A stretch of DNA of 49,436 nucleotides, taken from Candidatus Caccoplasma merdipullorum (lineage in GTDB: Bacteria; Bacteroidota; Bacteroidia; Bacteroidales; G3-4614). Made by a program: the position numbers and the translations under genes. This document shows positions 29,202 through 39,641 of the stretch, one piece after another (the stretch's first letter is position 1; every line of letters starts with the position of its first letter). The DNA is taken from positions 1 through 49,436 of the forward strand of contig JADIMW010000022.1 of NCBI GenBank assembly GCA_017694415.1. Direction: 5' to 3'. Under the pieces are notes generated by a model. It saw only the letters and a list, made by a program, of their open reading frames with translations, was not told the DNA's origin and ran no database searches.

Positions 29202-31617
29202 GTTTTACATTGAACTGGCGACGCGTCAGATAATTGGGTACTGCACTCTGCTGATTGTATATGTCGGTTACCCAATAATACGAATTGACATTGCTGAAAT
29301 CGAACAGGTTGAATATGTCAAACCCCAGCCAGATACTTTTGAGTTCTCTGAAAAACGGGCGTTTCATTACACGGTCGTTTCCGCCTGCCAGCATACAATA
29401 TGCACCTATGTCGATACGCTTGTATGGAGGCGGCCTGAACCACCCTTCATCGCGTCCCTTGCGCGGAGCGGATTGCGGCAGCCCGTCGGCAAACACACCT
29501 CTCAGACTGACTTTGAAACGCGGGAAACGCGGTATGTAGTCTTGGAAATATATGGTAAAGCTGTACCGCTGGTCGGTGGGGCGAGGCACCTTGACTCCGT
29601 TTATATACTCTTGTGTGGACATCAACGAAAATGCAATCCATGAATCCACACCGGGGACGAACTCGCCGAACAGTTTCATGTCGAGTCCCGTGGCATATCC
29701 GTGCGATATGTTGCCGTCGCGATACCAGATGCTGACATTGTCCACCTCGTACGGGATAAGGTGGTTCAATATCTTGTAATAGACTTCGGCCGTAAACTTG
29801 AAAGGCCGGCTCGCGAGACGGAAGGTAAAATCGCTTCCGAGAATAAAGTGGATGGCCTGCTGCGACTTGATATCTTTGTTCAACCGCACTACTACGTTTC
29901 CGTTTTCATTCCGCACTGTATCTCTGAGTTCCTTGTAAAACGGGGCCTGATAATACAAACCGGTTGCGAAACGGAATGTCAGACGTTCTTCGAACGACGG
30001 GATATACCCCAACGATGCGCGGGGACTGACGGTAAATTCGTTGTTGAAATCCCAATATGCGGCTCTTACGCCGGCCGTCAATGTAAAACGCCCTATTTTA
30101 CTCCCCCATTTATACGTATCCTGGATGTATGCCGACAAACGGTTGGAATTCATGTCCTGATGCGACGATATGGCGTATATCATATCAATACCGTTTCCGG
30201 TATGCGGGAGGTTGTATCCTGCCGAATCGCGTGTCTCCCACTCCCGCACACGGTCCTTTATCCTTTCGTACTGATAATTTATGCCGTAATGAAGTTCGTT
30301 GTTCTTCTTGAGGTGCGATACGCCTTTTACCGATACGGCATATATGGCGGCATTGAGCTGGTTGTTGGCATGTTCGCGATATGAGCCGTAGCCGAGCGTC
30401 CCGGCTTCGGTTGAAACATTATCGCCAGCATTTGCCGCATCAAGTTCACTCAACCAATATTCGCCGCTTATATCGTACTTTATTATTTCGTTTGTTGCGA
30501 ATGCCGACGTAAACAGCGACAGTTTGGTATTGGAATTCGGAGAATAATCGAGCGTCAATGCTCCGAAGAAGGTTTGGAACTTGTCGTGCTCTGCACCGTC
30601 GAAATAGACCTTGAATTCTGTCAGCGACGAATATGTACCGAAACTGGTCGTGCGCGACTGAGGTATGAAATTATATAGATTGTGGGAGATATTTCCGAGC
30701 AGCGATATTCCCCACTTAGGGTTTATCTGGTACGTCATGTATGTCTGATAATCGATAAACGTCGGGTCGTACTCCCCTTGCGTATCGAGCGAGCTTAACA
30801 GCGAGGTGTTTCGCTTGTATCGCAGTCCGTGCAATTGCGTAAAGTTCTTTACCTTGCTGCCTATCGCGACACTTGCCCCCATAAGACTTGCCGATACCGA
30901 GCCTTCGATATACTTCTCGGGCTTGCGGTATTTTATATCGAGGACAGACGACATCTTGTCGCCGTATTCTGCGGCAAAACCGCCCGACGAAAAGCCGACG
31001 GACTCCACCATATCGGGATTTATTATGCTCAACCCCTCTTGTTGTCCCGATTGTACCGTAAGCGGGCGATATACTTCAATGCCGTTTATGTAAACGAGAT
31101 TCTCGTCGTAGTTTCCGCCACGTACCGAATATTGCGTACTGAGTTCGTTATTGGAATGTACCCCCGGCATCGTCGTAAGCAATGCCTCTATGCTTCCGCC
31201 GGTAGCGTCGGGCATCAACCTCAAATCCTTGGCGTCGAGTATTTCAAGAGTCGAAGTCTGTTTTCTGAACTCCGACACCGACACTTCATCGAGATACCAG
31301 TCTTTATGATACAGGCGCATATTCAGTTTCAAATCCCCTTCAGGCTCTATCAACGCCCGTTTTTCAGTCTTATACCCTACACACGAAAAGATTATTTCTA
31401 CGGTGTCGCGCTTCGAAGCCGAAACCATATACTCGCCTTTTTCATTTGTCAGCGCACCGTTCAATGTGGAAGATATGCGGACGGAGACGAATTCCAGAGG
31501 CTCATTGTTGGCATCTATGACCTTCCCGGAAATCGTAAACTGCTGCGCCGACATGTGCCGGCACGCCACTATAAGCAGAAAAACTGTTATTATATATCTC
31601 CTCTTCAATCCAGACAT
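29185..31617 (-). CDS. TonB-dependent receptor with N-terminal carboxypeptidase-regulatory-like domain
   Basis: FTISGKVIDANNEPLEFVSVRI domain, plug SIEALLTTMPGVHSNNELSTQYSVRGGNYDENLVYINGIEVYRP, C-terminal aromatic ...KLTVDF. Confidence 0.93.
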   Translation of the reverse strand: MSGLKRRYIITVFLLIVACRHMSAQQFTISGKVIDANNEPLEFVSVRISSTLNGALTNEKGEYMVSASKRDTVEIIFSCVGYKTEKRALIEPEGDLKLNMRLYHKDWYLDEVSVSEFRKQTSTLEILDAKDLRLMPDATGGSIEALLTTMPGVHSNNELSTQYSVRGGNYDENLVYINGIEVYRPLTVQSGQQEGLSIINPDMVESVGFSSGGFAAEYGDKMSSVLDIKYRKPEKYIEGSVSASLMGASVAIGSKVKNFTQLHGLRYKRNTSLLSSLDTQGEYDPTFIDYQTYMTYQINPKWGISLLGNISHNLYNFIPQSRTTSFGTYSSLTEFKVYFDGAEHDKFQTFFGALTLDYSPNSNTKLSLFTSAFATNEIIKYDISGEYWLSELDAANAGDNVSTEAGTLGYGSYREHANNQLNAAIYAVSVKGVSHLKKNNELHYGINYQYERIKDRVREWETRDSAGYNLPHTGNGIDMIYAISSHQDMNSNRLSAYIQDTYKWGSKIGRFTLTAGVRAAYWDFNNEFTVSPRASLGYIPSFEERLTFRFATGLYYQAPFYKELRDTVRNENGNVVVRLNKDIKSQQAIHFILGSDFTFRLASRPFKFTAEVYYKILNHLIPYEVDNVSIWYRDGNISHGYATGLDMKLFGEFVPGVDSWIAFSLMSTQEYINGVKVPRPTDQRYSFTIYFQDYIPRFPRFKVSLRGVFADGLPQSAPRKGRDEGWFRPPPYKRIDIGAYCMLAGGNDRVMKRPFFRELKSIWLGFDIFNLFDFSNVNSYYWVTDIYNQQSAVPNYLTRRQFNVKLTVDF

Positions 31618-31764
31618 ATCAATAAATATAACGTAACAACAGGCCTTAACGTATATAAACGGTAAATTTTATTTCATATATGCCTGAACGGGGATTACGG
31701 TTGTAGGAACGGAATAAATATTATAACTTCGCATAAACATCCGAAATTAATAAAAACCGATTAT

Positions 31765-32292
31765 ATGGAAAATTTTCACGACCTGCTGATAAACCGCAGG
31801 AGCATAAGGAAATATACTGACGAGGCATTGTCTCCGGAACAGGTAAAACAAATACTTGAAGCAGCCCTTATATCTCCATCATCCAAATCCACAATGAGTT
31901 GGGAGTTTATAGTTATAGAAGAGAAAGAACAGCTCGGCAAACTCGCATTATGTAAAGAGTTCGGAGCCGGGCCGATTGCCGGCGCGAAACTTGCCGTAGT
32001 AGTAACGGCCGACACGACAAAAAGCGACGTATGGATAGAAGATGCTTCGATTGCGTCGATAATAATGCAGCTTCAAGCTGCCGACCTTGGAATAGGAAGT
32101 TGCTGGATACAAATCCGGAATCGGTTCGGTGCAGACGGCACTCCTGCCGAAGAATATGTAAGGGAGATGTTGGGGATACCCGGGCAGTATGCCGTACTGT
32201 CGGTAATAACATTCGGACACAAAGCCGAAGAACGCAAGCCGTACGACCCGGAAAAGACGAAATGGGAAAAGGTACATATCGGCAAATGGTAA
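31765..32292 (+). CDS. nitroreductase family protein
   Basis: LLINRRSIRKYTDEALSPEQVKQILEAALISPSSKSTMSWEFIVI. Confidence 0.93.
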   Translation: MENFHDLLINRRSIRKYTDEALSPEQVKQILEAALISPSSKSTMSWEFIVIEEKEQLGKLALCKEFGAGPIAGAKLAVVVTADTTKSDVWIEDASIASIIMQLQAADLGIGSCWIQIRNRFGADGTPAEEYVREMLGIPGQYAVLSVITFGHKAEERKPYDPEKTKWEKVHIGKW

Positions 32293-32308
32293 TCGACACC
32301 CTAACTGT

Positions 32309-33112
32309 ATGATAAAGAGAGTTGCCATAATAGGAGCAGGTAATGTAGCTACGCATTTGGGAAACGCATTGAAAAATGTCGGTATTGAGATTGTGTGCAT
32401 CTCTTCAAAGCATCCCGAGAATGCCGCAAAACTTGCCGAACAAACAGGAGCGAAATCTTACGGGCGGGTGGAAGACGTGTCGTACGACGGCGCAGATGCA
32501 ATAATAGTATCGGTAAAGGACGACTCCATCACCGATGTCTTATCGCAGTTGCCGCAAAACAATGCAATACTGATACATACTTCGGGAGGAGTTCCTGCCG
32601 ATATCCTTGCCGGAAAGAGCGAACGTTACGGTATTATATATCCGCTGCAAACATTTACAAAAAACAGGGAACTCGACTTTTCGGAAATACCTCTTTTTAT
32701 TGAAGCCGGCGACACGGCGACTTTGGACGAAATAAGAGAACTTGCAGAAAGTCTTTCCGATACTGTAACCGAGGCAGACTCTACCCAAAGGAGGATGTTG
32801 CACGTAGCTGCTGTTTTTGCATGTAACTTTACAAATCACCTGTACGATATTGCATCCCGCATAATGGAGGATGCCCATCTCCCCTACTCCATGCTGCATC
32901 CGCTCATAAGGGAAACGGCGGCAAAAGCTATCGCCATGCCTCCGGCTCTTGCACAAACGGGACCGGCAGTACGCGGGGACAAGCAGGTTATGGATGCTCA
33001 TCTGGCTAAAATAAAAGATACCAAGCTAAAAGAACTCTATGTTGCATTGAGCGAAAGCATACATCAATCAGCCATAAAAAGGGAAAAAGACAAAAACAGG
33101 AACAAACAATAA
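32309..33112 (+). CDS. Rossmann-like/DUF2520 domain protein
   Basis: VAIIGAGNVATHLGNALKNVGIEIVCISSKHPENAAKLAEQ; C-terminal DUF2520-like helical domain with TGPAVRGD. Confidence 0.88.
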   Translation: MIKRVAIIGAGNVATHLGNALKNVGIEIVCISSKHPENAAKLAEQTGAKSYGRVEDVSYDGADAIIVSVKDDSITDVLSQLPQNNAILIHTSGGVPADILAGKSERYGIIYPLQTFTKNRELDFSEIPLFIEAGDTATLDEIRELAESLSDTVTEADSTQRRMLHVAAVFACNFTNHLYDIASRIMEDAHLPYSMLHPLIRETAAKAIAMPPALAQTGPAVRGDKQVMDAHLAKIKDTKLKELYVALSESIHQSAIKREKDKNRNKQ

Positions 33113-33121
33113 CAGGCATTT

Positions 33122-33643
33122 ATGAGCAAGATTAACTACGACCTTACAAAAATAAAAGGTTTTGCATTTGATGTCGATGGCGTACTGTCGCCCGAGACGA
33201 TAACGCTGCACCCAAAGGGCGAACCTATGCGTAAGGTAAACATAAAAGACGGTTATGCAATTCAATTGGCCGTAAAACTCGGATTCCACATATCCATAAT
33301 AACCGGAGGGCATACGAGAGCCATATATGAAAGGTTTAAAGGCCTCGGCGTGAAGTATATCTACATGTCGATAAAGCACAAAATATCCACATATAAGGAA
33401 TGGCGCGACGCTTTCAATCTGAAAGATGAAGAGATTCTGTTTATGGGCGACGACATACCAGACTATGAAGTGATGAAGGTGGTGGGGTTGCCATGCTGTC
33501 CTGCCGATGCCGCACCCGAAATAAAGTCGGTAGCTACTTTCATATCGTCGCGTAACGGCGGACAAGGGTGTGCAAGAGAAGTTATAGAAGAAGTATTGAA
33601 AGCTCAGGGAAAATGGATGAAAGGCGAAGCCTTCGGATGGTAA
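33122..33643 (+). CDS. HAD-family KdsC-like 3-deoxy-D-manno-octulosonate 8-phosphate phosphatase
   Basis: [53 protein letters not shown]. Confidence 0.9.
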   Translation: MSKINYDLTKIKGFAFDVDGVLSPETITLHPKGEPMRKVNIKDGYAIQLAVKLGFHISIITGGHTRAIYERFKGLGVKYIYMSIKHKISTYKEWRDAFNLKDEEILFMGDDIPDYEVMKVVGLPCCPADAAPEIKSVATFISSRNGGQGCAREVIEEVLKAQGKWMKGEAFGW

Positions 33644-34230
33644 GCAATACGTTGAGAAATCTCGACCGCTACCGGATTCTTTTGGCAAGCAATTCTCCGC
33701 GTCGCAGGGAGTTGCTCGCAGGTCTGGGCATTAAGTACGATACGGTGTCGCTGCCTGATATTGACGAGTCGTACCCTACGCACCTCAAAGGCGGGGAGAT
33801 TCCTGCATATATATCGAAGAAAAAGGCGGAATCGTACAAAAGTCTGATGCACGAAGACACGTTGTTGATAACCGCCGATACGATAGTTTGGCTGAACGGG
33901 CGCGTTTTCGGCAAACCGAACGACGAAGCCGAAGCGGTGCAGATGCTTAAGGAACTGTCCGGCAATACCCACACGGTATATACGGGTGTAACACTTACTA
34001 CACGGAACAGGGAATGCACGTTTACCGCCGCCACGGATGTAAAGTTTGCAGAACTGACAGAAGAAGAAATTGAATTTTATGTCCGCAAGTATGTACCGCT
34101 GGATAAAGCCGGTGCATACGGCGTACAGGAATGGATAGGATATATAGGAGTGGAGGCCATATACGGGTCGTACTACAACGTAATGGGGCTTCCGTTGCAA
34201 AGGTTATACAGGGAACTCCTGAAATTCTGA
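33637..34230 (+). CDS. maf: Maf family nucleotide pyrophosphatase
   Basis: [35 protein letters not shown]; start at ATG 33637 overlaps the kdsC-like stop by 7 nt. Confidence 0.94.
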   Translation: MVSNTLRNLDRYRILLASNSPRRRELLAGLGIKYDTVSLPDIDESYPTHLKGGEIPAYISKKKAESYKSLMHEDTLLITADTIVWLNGRVFGKPNDEAEAVQMLKELSGNTHTVYTGVTLTTRNRECTFTAATDVKFAELTEEEIEFYVRKYVPLDKAGAYGVQEWIGYIGVEAIYGSYYNVMGLPLQRLYRELLKF

Positions 34231-35415
34231 TTCAGCCAGGCCGCACCTCGCTACTGCCGCATAGCCGGTATCGCCGCAAACAGGGGCAAGCAATACGGCT
34301 CCTGCAACAAGTTTGCCTGAAGATATTGACGGGGGGTATTTCGAAACCGTATCGCGACAATACGATTCGGCTTCTCCCGGTTTGCCGAAATACAGGATGT
34401 CCAGCCGTCCGAGTACTCCGTCCTTAACATAACGGTCGTAAAATATCCGCGCCAACGCCCCCATGCTCATTCTGAGGTTCAACTCTATGCATGGTGCGAT
34501 GCGGCAGATGCTGCCGTCGCGGTATATCATCATATCTATTCCGCAAACGCCTTTATATTTCCCGCCGAACAATTTTTGCAATATTTCGGGCAATACCTGC
34601 TTTAACATTACAAGTGTTTCTTGTCCGACATAACGGCACAGCAGTTCTTCTATGAAAGTATCCGATGCAAGCATATTTCCTCTGTATGCACCCTTTTCGT
34701 CGGTGCAAAATAATGAATATCCCGCAAACTCCACATTTTCTCCGTCGGCACGGAATTCCATTGCAAAGTCAAGGACCTTATCCAGAGCTTTTTCGCAGAT
34801 AATCCCGCCCTGCCTGTTTATGATGCCGCGGCATAATTGTTCGACGGAACGCTCGTATATTCCGCGCCCCCAAACAAGTCCTCGTCCGCTCCCCGACCAC
34901 GGAGCTTTTAATATCGACCGCCGGTTCGTTTCGACAAAACGCATGGCTTCGGCCAATGATGAGGTGTAACAGGGCAACGGCTCCGGCACATCAATTCCTG
35001 CCTGTGAAAGGGATGTCAATATCGCTGCCGTTGTTTTTCGGTTAGACAAGTCTCGGTATAAGGCTATTGCTTCGGACGGAGGCAAGATTCCCGCATCGAC
35101 TCCCATATCGGTAAAGCGTTTCGATATGTATGGACTCCACCCCCACGGTACACAACTTGCAATGGTTTCATGCGCCCTTACTTCTGTCGGCTGGAGTATT
35201 TGTGCCTTTATGCCGAACTGCGCTGATACATCATTTATATAAGCGCCGTCCGTAAATTTCGGTACGACAACATGCGAATCGTCCCCGGCATACCATATCG
35301 GGAGCATGGCCAAGTCGCCGGCTATTTTTCTTGCGGCAGGAGGCGGATAATAATTCCTGCAACCGTCGGCAAGTGCCAAATCGTTTTCGGGGTTGAATAT
35401 GTATAGTGATGACAT
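34204..35415 (-). CDS. uncharacterised ATP-grasp-like protein
   Basis: SILKAPWSGSGRGLVWG and CIELNLRMSMGALARIFYDRY resemble ATP-grasp nucleotide and metal-binding segments. Confidence 0.6.
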   Translation of the reverse strand: MSSLYIFNPENDLALADGCRNYYPPPAARKIAGDLAMLPIWYAGDDSHVVVPKFTDGAYINDVSAQFGIKAQILQPTEVRAHETIASCVPWGWSPYISKRFTDMGVDAGILPPSEAIALYRDLSNRKTTAAILTSLSQAGIDVPEPLPCYTSSLAEAMRFVETNRRSILKAPWSGSGRGLVWGRGIYERSVEQLCRGIINRQGGIICEKALDKVLDFAMEFRADGENVEFAGYSLFCTDEKGAYRGNMLASDTFIEELLCRYVGQETLVMLKQVLPEILQKLFGGKYKGVCGIDMMIYRDGSICRIAPCIELNLRMSMGALARIFYDRYVKDGVLGRLDILYFGKPGEAESYCRDTVSKYPPSISSGKLVAGAVLLAPVCGDTGYAAVARCGLAESEFQEFPV

Positions 35416-35617
35416 TTCTGCTCCGCGGGAAAATAGTTTCTTGTCAATATCCGTATGCTTCTGTCTGCAAAAGTAACAAATGAAGACGGCAATACATGGT
35501 ATTTCTGTTTTTTTATATCTATATGGATTGCTTGTCTATATTCGCAGCAGAGGTTATATATTCTGCATTATATGTTTTTTGCCCGTCTTAAAACAAATCG
35601 ACTTTCGCTCATAAAAG

Positions 35618-35654
35618 ACGAGAGAGAATGCAGGGTTTGCATTCTCTCTCTCGT
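35618..35654 (-). terminator. hairpin terminator downstream of rubrerythrin
   Basis: ACGAGAGAGAATGCA / TGCATTCTCTCTCTCGT, followed by CTTTT on the minus strand. Confidence 0.65.
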
Positions 35655-35698
35655 GCTTTAGAACCTTTTTTTGCTGTGGTTCTTATCTTAACGGATAT

Positions 35699-36253
35699 TT
35701 ATTTCTTGAAGAAACGGTTGTATAATCCTTCGAATACGCGTCCGTGACGGGCTTCGTCCTTGCACATCTCATGAACGGTGTCATGTATGGCATCGAGATT
35801 CTGCTGTTTTGCAAGTGTTGCTATGCGTTTTTTGTCTTCGCATGCTCCGCACTCTGCATCCATACGCATCTTCAGATTCTTTTCGGTGTTCCATACGCAC
35901 TCGCCGAGAAGTTCTGCGAATTTAGCTGCGTGTTCTGCTTCTTCCCATGCTATGCGTTTGTAGGCTTCTGCTACCTCGGGGTATCCTTCACGGTCGGCCT
36001 GACGGCTCATTGCAAGATACATCCCGACTTCGGTACATTCTCCGTTGAAGTGTGCGCGAAGGCCTTCCAATATAACAGGATCAACGCCATTTGCCACGCC
36101 TATTACATGCTCGTCGGCAAAGGTCATCTTTTCGTTGGTTTCTACAAGTTCTTTAAATTTGCTTTTGGGCTGTTTGCACTGGGGGCAAATTTCGGGAGCT
36201 TCATCACCTTCGTGTACATATCCACATACGGTGCAAATCCATTTTTTCTTCAT
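35699..36253 (-). CDS. rubrerythrin with N-terminal rubredoxin domain (reverse rubrerythrin)
   Basis: [33 protein letters not shown] followed by a ferritin-like diiron domain ([43 protein letters not shown]). Confidence 0.92.
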   Translation of the reverse strand: MKKKWICTVCGYVHEGDEAPEICPQCKQPKSKFKELVETNEKMTFADEHVIGVANGVDPVILEGLRAHFNGECTEVGMYLAMSRQADREGYPEVAEAYKRIAWEEAEHAAKFAELLGECVWNTEKNLKMRMDAECGACEDKKRIATLAKQQNLDAIHDTVHEMCKDEARHGRVFEGLYNRFFKK

Positions 36254-36294
36254 TTTCTTCTGTTTTTTAGAGTTAATAATTTCTATTCTTTTTG

Positions 36295-36729
36295 TTATTC
36301 CTTTCGACGTGTTGCAGCACACGAAGGGCAATAACCCAATAAATATAATTCCGTATCTGTAATTTCGCATCCGTTTAATGCCGACGTGTCTATTGCAGGA
36401 GGTGTTATCGACAGGTCTTCAACCGCGTCGCAGCCTATACAGCGAAAATGCGTGTGCGGTTCTATTACTGCATCATATCGGCAATTTTTTTCATCTATCG
36501 TTATCTGCAATATTACCCCTTTGTCCACAAGCAGTTTCAACGTGTTGTAAACCGTAGTGCGCGACAATGTTGGCATGGACGGACTTAAGTCGCTGAATAT
36601 CGTATCTACCGTGGGATGCGTCCTGTGTTCCATAAGGTAATCCATTATTGCCAACCTTTGCAACGAGGGTTTGATCCCGTGTTCCGCAAGTCGTCTGAAT
36701 CCTGCACTTATGTTACTTTTATTCGGCAT
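36295..36729 (-). CDS. Fur family transcriptional regulator (PerR-like)
   Basis: [67 protein letters not shown]. Confidence 0.92.
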   Translation of the reverse strand: MPNKSNISAGFRRLAEHGIKPSLQRLAIMDYLMEHRTHPTVDTIFSDLSPSMPTLSRTTVYNTLKLLVDKGVILQITIDEKNCRYDAVIEPHTHFRCIGCDAVEDLSITPPAIDTSALNGCEITDTELYLLGYCPSCAATRRKE

Positions 36730-36762
36730 CTATTTGTAATTATTACATTTTTAAATTCGTTG

Positions 36763-36770
36763 CAAAGTTA
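36763..36770 (-). promoter_or_regulatory. -7 element TAACTTTG for fur-rubrerythrin
   Basis: Matches TAnnTTTG about 34 nt upstream of fur. Confidence 0.5.
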
Positions 36771-36954
36771 TATTTTTTTTCTTTATACACAAACATATTT
36801 CCGGAATATTTTACAACAACAATCATAATAATCTGGTTTTCAGTTTTAAAAAATCTATCTTATAATCATTGTGCGGTTGAAGCGGGCAGTTCTTTTGATT
36901 ATTGCGCCACACCTCTTAATTGTTTTACTGTGTTTATATTCAAAATAAACGGAA

Positions 36955-36962
36955 TATCTTTG
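36955..36962 (+). promoter_or_regulatory. -7 element TATCTTTG for the SMR transporter
   Basis: Matches TAnnTTTG about 20 nt upstream of the start. Confidence 0.5.
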
Positions 36963-36982
36963 CAGCGTCTTATTGTTATATT

Positions 36983-37303
36983 ATGAGTTGGATTATTCTG
37001 ATTATTGCCGGAATATTTGAATCCGGCTTTGCTTTCTGCATGGGAAAGATGAAGGGGTGCAGCGGGACTGAATATTTTTTATGGGGTGTTTGTTTTGTCG
37101 TTTGCTTGATTATAAGCATGGTTCTGCTTGCAAAGGCTGTTCAAACTTTACCGATAAGTACTGCATATCCCGTATGGACAGGTATCGGGGCTGTCGGCAC
37201 GGTAATTCTCGGAATCTTGTTTTTCAACGAGCCGGTCTCGTTTGCCCGTCTGTTTTTTATCTCGACGCTTATCTGTTCCGTTATCGGGCTTAAAATGGTA
37301 TAG
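36983..37303 (+). CDS. SMR-family transporter (SugE/Gdx-like)
   Basis: MSWIILIIAGIFESGFAFCMGKMKG...LPISTAYPVWTGIGAVGTVILGILFF. Confidence 0.9.
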   Translation: MSWIILIIAGIFESGFAFCMGKMKGCSGTEYFLWGVCFVVCLIISMVLLAKAVQTLPISTAYPVWTGIGAVGTVILGILFFNEPVSFARLFFISTLICSVIGLKMV

Positions 37304-37425
37304 GGCAGAACCGGGACTCTGCTTTTTTAACGGCTGCAGCTTTACTGTAAGTTCCTCTTGCGCCAATCATTTCTATTGCATGCTGGGGAGATATTCGATT
37401 ATTTAGTAATTTTGCAACTTCGGTA

Positions 37426-38202
37426 TTGATAATGGAAATGGAGATAAAGAATCTGCTTGACGAGTATGCGGCGGCCATAAACACGAAAGAGTTTATAAAG
37501 GACGATCCTGTACAGTTTCCGCATCGGTTTTCTTCAATCAGGGACATTGAGATAACGGCATTTACGACCGCCACTATTTCATGGGGAAAACGGGAGATGA
37601 TACTGCGGGATGCCGACCGCATGTTGGCTTCCATGGGAAATGCTCCTTATGATTTTGTTATGAATCGCGGGTATGAGCTATATGAAAAGAGGAATGTACA
37701 CAGAACGTTTTTCCAACCCGACCTCGCATATATGCTCCGCGGGTTCAATGCTATATATTCGCGTTACGACAGTATCGACACCCTCCTTTCTCAACATAAC
37801 GTGAACGGTTGCGAGGCTCCGGCATGGGAAGTCTGCCGCATATTGCGGGAAGAAGCGTGCAAGGCGAACTCAGGATGCCACAATGCTCAATGTTTTCCGT
37901 CGGGATATGCCACATCGGCTCTTAAAAGGATAAACATGGCCATACGCTGGCTCGTCCGAAACGACGGGATTGTGGATTTGGGTGTTTGGCGTTCTATCTC
38001 TCCCGACAAACTTTTTATTCCGCTGGATGTTCATGTTGGCAATACTGCCCGCAGATTGGGCTTGCTGAAGCGGAAAAGCAACGACCGCAAGGCTGTGGAG
38101 GAACTGACATCGGTTTTAAGGGGTTTCAACCCTCAAGACCCGGTTTTATACGATTTTGCTCTATTCGGTATAGGAATAAACAAATTAGATACAGATATAT
38201 GA
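37426..38202 (+). CDS. TIGR02757/DUF2400 family protein
   Basis: DIEITAFTTATISWGKREMILRDADRMLASMGNAPYDFV; FIPLDVHVGNTARRLGLLKRKSNDRKAVEELTSVLRGFNPQDPVLYDFALFGIGI. Confidence 0.85.
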   Translation: MIMEMEIKNLLDEYAAAINTKEFIKDDPVQFPHRFSSIRDIEITAFTTATISWGKREMILRDADRMLASMGNAPYDFVMNRGYELYEKRNVHRTFFQPDLAYMLRGFNAIYSRYDSIDTLLSQHNVNGCEAPAWEVCRILREEACKANSGCHNAQCFPSGYATSALKRINMAIRWLVRNDGIVDLGVWRSISPDKLFIPLDVHVGNTARRLGLLKRKSNDRKAVEELTSVLRGFNPQDPVLYDFALFGIGINKLDTDI

Positions 38203-38948
38203 GAATAAAAGAGAAGGACGTAATTATAAGCATGTCGGGCGGCCTCGACTCTACTTGTCTCGCACTGCACATGTTGAGCCTCGGATACAGGATAAAGGCG
38301 TATTCGTTCCGATACGGACAGAAACACTCGGTGGAACTGAAAAAGCTGAAACGCAATATCGGTTTTCTTGCAGGCAAATTACCGGAACAGATATTGTCGT
38401 ATCAGGAAATAGACCTTACTCCCGTATTTGACGAAAGCGTATCGTCGTTAAGCATATTCGGCAACGGAGATATTCCCGCCGGCGAATACGACAACGGGAA
38501 CATGGCTTCTACCGTAATAGAAAACCGCAACATAATTTTTGCAAGCATAATCTACGGCAAAGCTTTGTCGTGGAGCAAAAAGAGCGGACGCGAATGTATA
38601 ATAACTCTTGGCATCCACACCGGCGACCATGTGATTTACCCGGACTGTACGGAGCGTTCGCAAAAGGCCGTGGCGCATACGTTCAAGATTTCGAACTGGG
38701 GAAGCGAAGCCGTAACATATTCCGCTCCGTTTAACAAACTGGACAAAGGGGGTGTATTGGCAAAAGGTATAGCAGCGATGCGCAAATTAGGGTTTACCGA
38801 TAAGGAAATAACATACGTTCTGAAAAACACTCATACGTGTTACGATCCGGACGACAAAGGTCGTTCATGCGGCCGATGCGGTTCTTGTACCGAACGCAAA
38901 GCGGCATTCGAAGCAAACGGGATGAAGGATCCTGCTCAATATATCTGA
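38199..38948 (+). CDS. QueC-like 7-cyano-7-deazaguanine synthase family protein
   Basis: PP-loop ISMSGGLDSTCLALHML, GIHTGDHVIYPDC, zinc-site HTCYDPDDKGRSCGRCGSC; 4-nt overlap with the DUF2400 stop. Confidence 0.85.
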   Translation: MRIKEKDVIISMSGGLDSTCLALHMLSLGYRIKAYSFRYGQKHSVELKKLKRNIGFLAGKLPEQILSYQEIDLTPVFDESVSSLSIFGNGDIPAGEYDNGNMASTVIENRNIIFASIIYGKALSWSKKSGRECIITLGIHTGDHVIYPDCTERSQKAVAHTFKISNWGSEAVTYSAPFNKLDKGGVLAKGIAAMRKLGFTDKEITYVLKNTHTCYDPDDKGRSCGRCGSCTERKAAFEANGMKDPAQYI

Positions 38949-39050
38949 ACGGGGTTTTATCTGCAACGGCTTCATCAGCATTATTCTGGCGGATTACCGA
39001 ATGGCACGGAGGGACTTTCAATTTCTTTATTTACGTATGGGATAAAAGGG

Positions 39051-39641
39051 ATGGAAAAGATTCTGGATATTGCACTCGAAAATCAAAAACGGGCATACGA
39101 AGTAATAGATGAACTCCGTATTGTCGATATATGGCGTTCGATTGGTGCCGATGCGCATCTTGTCGGCTCGCTCAAAACGGGACTTTTAATGAAGCATAAA
39201 GATATAGATTTCCATATCTATTCTCCGCAGGTTTCCGTTTCAGAAAGTTTTGCCGCAATATCCCGAATAGCGGAAAACAGTCATATAACCAGAATCGAAT
39301 ACGGCAATCTGCTGCAAACCGAGGAACAATGTATAGAATGGCATTTATTCTACTGCGGGGAAAATGTGGATGACTTGTGGCAAATCGACATGATACATAT
39401 TGTAAAGGGGTCGCTTTATGACGGATATTTCGAAAAGGTTGCAGAAAGAATTTCGAAAGTCCTTACTCCTGAAACGAGAGGAATGATTCTTAAATTGAAA
39501 TACGAGACTCCCGACGATACTAAGATAATGGGCATAGAGTATTGCAGGGCGGTATTGGAAGGAGGCGTAAGTTCTTATGGCGAACTCACGGAATGGCGAA
39601 AGTGCAATCCGGTTTCGGGAATAGAATCGTGGATGCCGTAA
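39051..39641 (+). CDS. small polymerase-beta-fold nucleotidyltransferase
   Basis: GS-x10-DxD motif GSLKTGLLMKHKDIDFHIYS plus a third carboxylate in WQIDMIHI. Confidence 0.7.
   Translation: MEKILDIALENQKRAYEVIDELRIVDIWRSIGADAHLVGSLKTGLLMKHKDIDFHIYSPQVSVSESFAAISRIAENSHITRIEYGNLLQTEEQCIEWHLFYCGENVDDLWQIDMIHIVKGSLYDGYFEKVAERISKVLTPETRGMILKLKYETPDDTKIMGIEYCRAVLEGGVSSYGELTEWRKCNPVSGIESWMP

Noticed and set aside
36840-36982. Possible guanidine riboswitch upstream of the SugE/Gdx-like SMR gene
   Set aside because: The predicted 5' UTR is only about 14-20 nt and no ACGR-loop hairpins or ykkC-like core were seen.
37426-39641. Complete type IV CBASS operon
   Set aside because: No effector, no TGT-like gene and the nucleotidyltransferase is a small generic NT-fold protein; kept only as a hypothesis in findings.
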